Below are positions 6,267-9,858 of a stretch of 9,858 nucleotides of DNA, piece by piece. Position 1 is the stretch's first letter. Every line of letters begins with the position of its first letter. Position numbers and translations under genes: made by a program. The notes below the pieces were generated by a model. It was not told the DNA's origin and searched no databases. It saw only the letters and a program-made list of their open reading frames with translations. The DNA is from an uncultured Sutterella sp. Lineage in GTDB: Bacteria > Pseudomonadota > Gammaproteobacteria > Burkholderiales > Burkholderiaceae_F. Location of the stretch: contig CAJLHF010000058.1 of assembly GCA_905206365.1 (NCBI GenBank), positions 1-9,858 on the forward strand, in the 5' to 3' direction.

Positions 6267-6299
6267 TTCCGCTTCGCAACTCTTCTGAGGAGAATTCGC

Positions 6300-6782
6300 A
6301 TGTCGAACTGCAAGGTCAATACCTATCTCGCCAACCTCGCCGTCTGGATGGTCAAACTTCACAACCTCCACTGGAACGTCACGGGCCACGTCTTCAAGCC
6401 CCTCCACGAGTACACGGAAGCCCTCTACGACGAAGCCTTCGAAGCCTACGACGCCGTCGCCGAAGTCCTCAAGATGCGCGACCGCATGCCCCTCTCCACG
6501 ATGAAGGCCTACCTCGAAGTCGCCACCATCGAAGAGGTCGATCCGCGCGACTTCTCCTGCTGCGAAGTCGTTTCGATGATCGAAGCCGACATGCAGACGA
6601 TGATGAAGCTCGCCCTCGAAATCCGCAACGAAGCCGCCGAACGCGACGACTTCCAGGTTCAGGGCCTCTTCGAAGGTTACATCGAAGGCTTCACGAAGCA
6701 GCTTTGGTTCATCCGCGCCATGAAGAAGGAAGGCTCCGCTCAGGAATGCTGCGGCGGCTCCTGCGGTTGCGGCGGCCACTGA
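6300..6782 (+). CDS. dps: Dps-family ferritin-like DNA-protection protein with Cys-rich tail
   Basis: Dps proteins form 12-subunit cages that oxidise Fe(II) with hydrogen peroxide and store it, shielding DNA. The 160 residues are typical. The inter-subunit ferroxidase ligands are in place: H24 (in LHWNVTGH), H36, E40, D51 and E55, with E40 in place of the Asp seen in E. coli. The tail is unusual: after helix 4 the protein ends QECCGGSCGCGGH (148-160), with four Cys and a terminal His in a Gly-rich run, which looks like a metal- or thiol-reactive site. There are further Cys at 4, 87 and 88. GAGGAG (6287-6292) seven bases before the ATG decides the start, although the frame is open upstream. 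Codon choice is strongly biased (Leu nearly all CTC, Glu nearly all GAA), which suggests high expression. Monocistronic, with its own promoter and terminator. Confidence 0.93.
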   Translation: MSNCKVNTYLANLAVWMVKLHNLHWNVTGHVFKPLHEYTEALYDEAFEAYDAVAEVLKMRDRMPLSTMKAYLEVATIEEVDPRDFSCCEVVSMIEADMQTMMKLALEIRNEAAERDDFQVQGLFEGYIEGFTKQLWFIRAMKKEGSAQECCGGSCGCGGH

Positions 6783-6794
6783 TCGCCCGATCCC

Positions 6795-6828
6795 GGTTCG
6801 GAGGCGTAGTCGTTAGGCGTCTCCGACC
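6795..6828 (+). other. Stem-loop just after the dps stop
   Basis: GGTTCGGAGGCG (6795-6806) can pair with CGTCTCCGACC (6818-6828), with one bulged T and a G-U pair, around an 11-base loop. It is followed by an AT-rich run without a clean T-tract, so it is probably not the main terminator. It may protect the 3' end of the dps message. Confidence 0.4.
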
Positions 6829-6851
6829 GTGCCAATAAAATTTGAAGTCCG

Positions 6852-6894
6852 ATTCGGCCCGAGCCCGTCAAACGGTTCGGGCCGAATTGTTTTT
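6852..6894 (+). terminator. Intrinsic terminator of dps
   Basis: ATTCGGCCCGA (6852-6862) pairs perfectly with TCGGGCCGAAT (6877-6887). Three more inner pairs extend it to about 14 bp around an 8-base loop, and TGTTTTT follows (6888-6894). It ends 12 bases short of the stop codon of the convergent transporter gene. On the opposite strand the hairpin is followed only by a broken T-run, so termination of the transporter there is less certain. Confidence 0.85.
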
Positions 6895-6905
6895 GCAAAA
6901 CCCGC

Positions 6906-7793
6906 TCAAGCCCGCTTTTGCGCGCCCTGCATCTGCACGTATCCCGCCGCAGCTTCCGAGAGGACGATGAGGGTCATCCCGAGAAACGCGCCCGGGCCGA
7001 TGTCGTCCTTGAAAAGGAAAAGCCCGAAAAGCGTGCTGAAGAGAATCCCCGAAAATTGAAGGTTCGCGCAGAGAAGCGCTCGCCCGCGGCTCCAACCCTG
7101 CGTTTGCGCGAGTTGCGAGCAGACGGTGCAGAGACCCACCGCGAGCAGTTCGGGTGTGGTCACTAGCGTCGCGACGGGCGTCTCCGACGTCGCACACCAC
7201 AGAAGCGCCGCCGTGGCAAGCGATCCGCAACCGAAATAGAAAGCGGTCCGGAAGACGGGCTCGCCCGCCCTTCCCAGCCTGCGAAGCGCGAGTCCGGAAA
7301 CCGCGGCGCAAAGCGCGGCGGCAAGTGCGAGAAGTGCAAAGGGGCCGTCTTCTCCGTTGAAGGTGGGGCAAAGCGTCAAGTAGACGCCCAGGAACCCGAG
7401 AAGGACGGCAACGAGCGACCTTCGGTCGAATGCTTCGCTCGATGCCTTACCGGACTTCGCTCCGACGTATTTTCGCATTGCAACCCACGCCGCGACGAAA
7501 AGCGGTGAAGTTGCAAAGAGCGTTTGCGAAGTGGCGATCGGAAGCGCCTGTACGGTCACGATGTTGAGCAGAAGCGCCGAAACGCCCGCTCCGGTGCGAA
7601 GCAAATGGAGCCGCGGCATCCGCGTACGAAGCGCAACGCCGCTTGCTCGCGCCAAACCGTAGAGAACAAGCGCGAGAAAGACGGAACGCACGAAGAAAAT
7701 GTCCGCCACGCCGAGCGCTTCGGGCGTGAGCTTCACAAAAACATAGGTGAGCACCGTCAAAAAGGTACCGACGAGAATCCAAAGGGATTGCAT
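6906..7793 (-). CDS. EamA/DMT-family inner-membrane transporter
   Basis: The product is a 295-residue, very hydrophobic protein of the drug/metabolite transporter superfamily (EamA type), which usually has ten membrane helices in two homologous halves. The first half begins SLWILVGTFLTVLTYVFVKLTPEALGVADIFFVRSVFLALVLYGL and includes the family-typical helix RTGAGVSALLLNIVTVQALPIATSQTLFATSPLFVAAW. The second half, after a basic linker (about 106-121), ends QFSGILFSTLFGLFLFKDDIGPGAFLGMTLIVLSE, the usual EamA closing pattern. The substrate cannot be told from sequence; relatives move amino acids, nucleosides or drugs. The frame extends to a TTG at 7814; the ATG at 7793 is preferred, though its ribosome site (GCAGGT) is weak and close. 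It converges on dps and has no operon partner. Confidence 0.85.
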   Translation of the reverse strand: MQSLWILVGTFLTVLTYVFVKLTPEALGVADIFFVRSVFLALVLYGLARASGVALRTRMPRLHLLRTGAGVSALLLNIVTVQALPIATSQTLFATSPLFVAAWVAMRKYVGAKSGKASSEAFDRRSLVAVLLGFLGVYLTLCPTFNGEDGPFALLALAAALCAAVSGLALRRLGRAGEPVFRTAFYFGCGSLATAALLWCATSETPVATLVTTPELLAVGLCTVCSQLAQTQGWSRGRALLCANLQFSGILFSTLFGLFLFKDDIGPGAFLGMTLIVLSEAAAGYVQMQGAQKRA

Positions 7794-8146
7794 TACCTGC
7801 GGCTGCTCCAACAATGTTGTTCAAAGTTAATCGACATGTTTGGATTTATCAGCACTTTTGGGGGCGCTTTTCGGATCTGCCAACCTGCTTGGATTTCAGG
7901 TTTGCATGCCGAGCGCGGCATCATGGTTTATCGACGATCGCATTCCCGGGGTGAAACCTGGTCGGCGTCGATTATAGTTCGGGATCCATCGCTTGACGTG
8001 CAGGGATGCGGGCGTGAGGAGTACCGGGATTTCTGTGTCTGCGGAAGTTGTTCCGGGGCAGTCCGACGAGGCTGCTCTTTGTTTTCGGTGATGTGATATG
8101 CCGGATCCGATGCGTTGGCGGGGCTGAGGTGGAGGCAGCCGCACGG
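7794..8146. other. 350-base intergenic region with two inverted repeats; no supported gene
   Basis: No frame here has both a plausible ribosome site and recognisable protein. The best plus-strand candidate (ATG at 7836 to stop at 8096, 86 residues, Cys-rich end CVCGSCSG) lacks a Shine-Dalgarno. Two inverted repeats sit side by side: AACCTG/CAGGTT (7882-7902, 9-base loop) and ATGCCG/CGGCAT (7906-7921, 4-base loop). They lie about 90-130 bases upstream of the transporter start and could be operator sites for it. AACAATGTTGTT (near 7810-7821) is another short inverted repeat right at the transporter start. Confidence 0.4.
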
Positions 8147-8175
8147 AAAAAGGCCTGCCGCATCGGCGGCAGGCC
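8147..8175 (-). terminator. Intrinsic terminator of the ferric-reductase-like gene
   Basis: GGCCTGCCGC (8152-8161) and GCGGCAGGCC (8166-8175) form a perfect 10-bp stem with a 4-base loop. On the minus strand the hairpin is followed by TTTTT (8151-8147). It lies 66 bases past the stop codon at 8242. Confidence 0.9.
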
Positions 8176-8241
8176 CTCCGTATCCGATCGGAATCGTTCG
8201 GGCGGGAGCCGAATACGGCTTTCTCTCACCGCCCGTTCGAT

Positions 8242-9591
8242 TCACCGCCAGGCAAAGTGTTCGCGCACGAGCGCTTCGGGTCGTCCGCCCGCACGTTGCC
8301 AGGCTTCGGCGACGTTTCGGGCGAGACCGTCGCCCGCGCAGACCGCGATCGTTTCGGGGCGTTCCGCGGCAAAGAGCGCATCGGGCGAGAAGCGCTTGCC
8401 GCGACTCTCGAACACCTCCACCCGAACGCCCGCGCGCTCGGCGCGCTCAAGCACATCGGCAAGGAGCGGCTCCGACGCTTTGTCGCGCACGCACCAGAGA
8501 AGACGTGCCGGACGGCGGTTGGCTTCGGGTTCGTTCGCACGCGCTTCGAGCCACGCGAGGAAGGGCGCCACGCCGATACCCGCCGCGATCCAAACCGCGT
8601 CGTCCGTCATCCGATTGGGGAGAAATGCGCCCCAGGGACCTTCGACGCGCAGCGCGTCGCCCGATTTGAGCTCGGGAATGCAACCGTCCGTAAAGTCGCC
8701 GAGGTGTTTGACGGCGAAGACGAGCCGCCGTCCGTCGACGGATGCAATGGAAAACGGGTGTTTTTCGCCCTTGAAGGGGCCGCTCGCGGGAGCAAGGAAT
8801 GCGAACTGCCCGGCGATCGCACGGATCGGAACGGCCGTTTCCACGGTAACGAGCGTCACGCTTCCGCGGTTTTCCGTGTCCACCACCCGCGCATCCACGG
8901 TTTTCGAGCGACCCGCCCCCGGCACGAGGAGCACGAGCGACGCGACGCAACCGACGACCGTAATCGCGATGTTGAAAAGGCCGTAGGGCGTGAGAAAGTC
9001 ATTCGCATCCATCAGGCGCACGGAGTGGATCGAGAGTACGAGGAAGACGACGGAGAAGAGTTTGTGGGTCGTGAGCCACCGGGCGTAACCCAGGCGCTTC
9101 AGGTAGGAAAGGAGCCCGAGCGCGATCATGAGCACGGTGAGCCACAGGCCCGACGTTTCAGCAAACGGCCGAAGGGCCGCCCACAATGCATCGAACCCTT
9201 CGAGTACCGCGCCCGAATTTTGGGGTTTCGGGGCCGACGGCACGGCGAGCGCCGTGAGGATCGGGCCGACCCAGGACTTGACAAGCCAGTGAACGACGGA
9301 GAGGACGATCGCGGCGACGCCGAGACGGCGATGCCAGAGGTAGAGGGCGTCGAGCGGCGTCTTCATCCACCGTTCGATCCCCGCGGGGCGCGCGGCGATG
9401 ACGAGCGCCAAGGCCATCCAAAGCCAGGCGACCGTGCCCGTCACATAGAAAACCTCGTGAATGATCGATCGGGTCGTCATCTCGGGCGGAACGATCGCAA
9501 GGTTGATCGCCCAAAGCAGGACGGTAAAAAGCGTGAGGCCCGTAATAACGGCCGGGGCTCCGTGTTTGGCGGGGGGCGTGTTTTTCAGCAT
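8242..9591 (-). CDS. Ferric-reductase-like transmembrane flavocytochrome
   Basis: This 449-residue protein joins a ferric-reductase-type haem membrane domain to a ferredoxin-reductase-like FAD/NAD(P)H module. It would pass electrons from cytosolic NAD(P)H through FAD and two haems to an acceptor across the membrane. Membrane helices run from about 12 to 225. Two His pairs fit bis-haem ligation: H87/H101 and H176/H189. The flavin part shows HPFSIAS at 278-284 (the HPFT-S FAD motif). The nucleotide part shows AAGIGVAPF at 336-344 and CAGDG at 418-422, and the protein ends EHFAWR, an aromatic C-terminus as in related oxidoreductases. AAGGAG six bases before the ATG at 9591 fixes the start, although the frame is open to 9705. 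The acceptor could be ferric iron, oxygen or a partner protein; the neighbourhood makes iron attractive but does not prove it. No Fur box is visible upstream. Confidence 0.88.
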   Translation of the reverse strand: MLKNTPPAKHGAPAVITGLTLFTVLLWAINLAIVPPEMTTRSIIHEVFYVTGTVAWLWMALALVIAARPAGIERWMKTPLDALYLWHRRLGVAAIVLSVVHWLVKSWVGPILTALAVPSAPKPQNSGAVLEGFDALWAALRPFAETSGLWLTVLMIALGLLSYLKRLGYARWLTTHKLFSVVFLVLSIHSVRLMDANDFLTPYGLFNIAITVVGCVASLVLLVPGAGRSKTVDARVVDTENRGSVTLVTVETAVPIRAIAGQFAFLAPASGPFKGEKHPFSIASVDGRRLVFAVKHLGDFTDGCIPELKSGDALRVEGPWGAFLPNRMTDDAVWIAAGIGVAPFLAWLEARANEPEANRRPARLLWCVRDKASEPLLADVLERAERAGVRVEVFESRGKRFSPDALFAAERPETIAVCAGDGLARNVAEAWQRAGGRPEALVREHFAWR

Positions 9592-9767
9592 GGTCGGCTC
9601 CTTTTCGGCAACCGTTGCCCGACGATCGGCGGGGTTCACAAAAACCGTCGGGAATCGGCGTCGCTCTGGGGGAGTAGCCCGATGCCGCTCCCCTTTGAGA
9701 GCCATTTTCTTCGTGCCCGGAGAGGCTGTCCGTGTCTACGGCCGGAATTTGCAAAAGGCGGCGCATC

Positions 9768-9783
9768 GTAAAGCGGTCTTTAC
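9768..9783. promoter_or_regulatory. Perfect inverted repeat upstream of the ferric-reductase-like gene
   Basis: GTAAAGCGGTCTTTAC is a perfect 6-4-6 inverted repeat (GTAAAG, CGGT, CTTTAC), 177 bases ahead of the start codon at 9591. It could be an operator for that gene or part of the flank of the transposable element end at 9805. I do not recognise the regulator, and no strong -35/-10 pair is obvious next to it. Confidence 0.4.
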
Positions 9784-9804
9784 AGATGTATCGGGGATAT
9801 CTCT

Positions 9805-9858
9805 TTGACATCCTCTCCGCCCTAAAGGGGACGGAGATTCCCTACCGAGCCGTCAGAC
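9805..9858 (-). mobile_element. Right end of an IS200/IS605-type (TnpB) element, truncated by window edge
   Basis: On the minus strand the sequence runs GGTAGGGAATC, then a hairpin, then GAGGATGTCAA. The hairpin is CGGAGA/TCTCCG (9832-9837 with 9814-9819) plus GGG/CCC around TTTA. This series closely resembles the right ends I know from IS200/IS605 and IS1341-type elements, which carry such a hairpin and end in TCAA. The element would end at 9805 and extend right, off the window, with tnpB read on the minus strand towards this end. A short open frame (SDGSVGNLRPL, stop at 9824-9822) may be the tail of that gene, but it is too short to call. In TnpB elements this end also forms the 3' scaffold of the guide RNA. 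Confidence 0.6.

Noticed and set aside
6165..6779. 204-codon minus-strand frame over dps
   Set aside because: Antisense shadow; dps has a strong Shine-Dalgarno, ferroxidase ligands and biased codons.
8257..9771. 504-codon plus-strand frame over the ferric-reductase-like gene
   Set aside because: Antisense shadow with charged, domain-free translation.
9158..9811. 217-codon minus-strand frame starting near the element end
   Set aside because: It overlaps the ferric-reductase-like gene in another frame, its translation is not recognisable, and its start lies at the predicted transposable element boundary.
1..9858. CRISPR arrays, tRNA or rRNA genes
   Set aside because: No regularly spaced repeats and no tRNA- or rRNA-like stretch were seen on reading the window.

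Overview
The window is GC-rich DNA from a proteobacterium. The dense coding, the Fur- and OxyR-like operators, the FeoA/FeoB proteins and the Dps fit a betaproteobacterium. A gut Sutterellaceae-type Burkholderiales is my best guess, but this rests on sequence feel and not on a marker gene.

Layout, left to right. Positions 1-53 look like the last bases of a group II intron (domain VI with its bulged branch-point A), whose body lies off the left edge. Next, on the minus strand, is a complete ferrous-iron uptake operon read right to left: a first FeoA-like protein (3143-3394), a second FeoA (2827-3057) and FeoB (383-2722). Its promoter has a Fur box between the -35 and -10, and a strong intrinsic terminator (270-312) closes it. 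Further right, also on the minus strand, is the most unusual gene: a large protein joining a class I SAM-dependent methyltransferase to an HNH nuclease domain (3836-5923), with its own terminator (3675-3723). Divergent from it, on the plus strand, is a Dps-type ferritin (6300-6782) with intact ferroxidase ligands and a Cys/Gly-rich tail. Upstream of dps are a good sigma70-type promoter, an OxyR-type palindrome centred near -67, a second AT-rich palindrome, and a leader that can fold into stem-loops. A strong terminator follows dps.

The right third holds an EamA-family transporter (6906-7793, minus), a 350-base gap with no convincing gene, and a membrane ferric-reductase-like flavohaem protein (8242-9591, minus) with its own terminator. 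The right edge (9805-9858) matches the right end of an IS200/IS605 (TnpB-type) element, which would run off the window.

Read together, much of the window concerns iron and redox: Fe(II) import under Fur, Fe(II) oxidation and storage with DNA protection by Dps under a likely OxyR site, and a haem/flavin transmembrane oxidoreductase. The methyltransferase-HNH fusion sits between the iron genes with no cognate partner visible. It is the best candidate for something undescribed. Both edges carry mobile-element ends, so this is a chromosomal block bounded by insertions.
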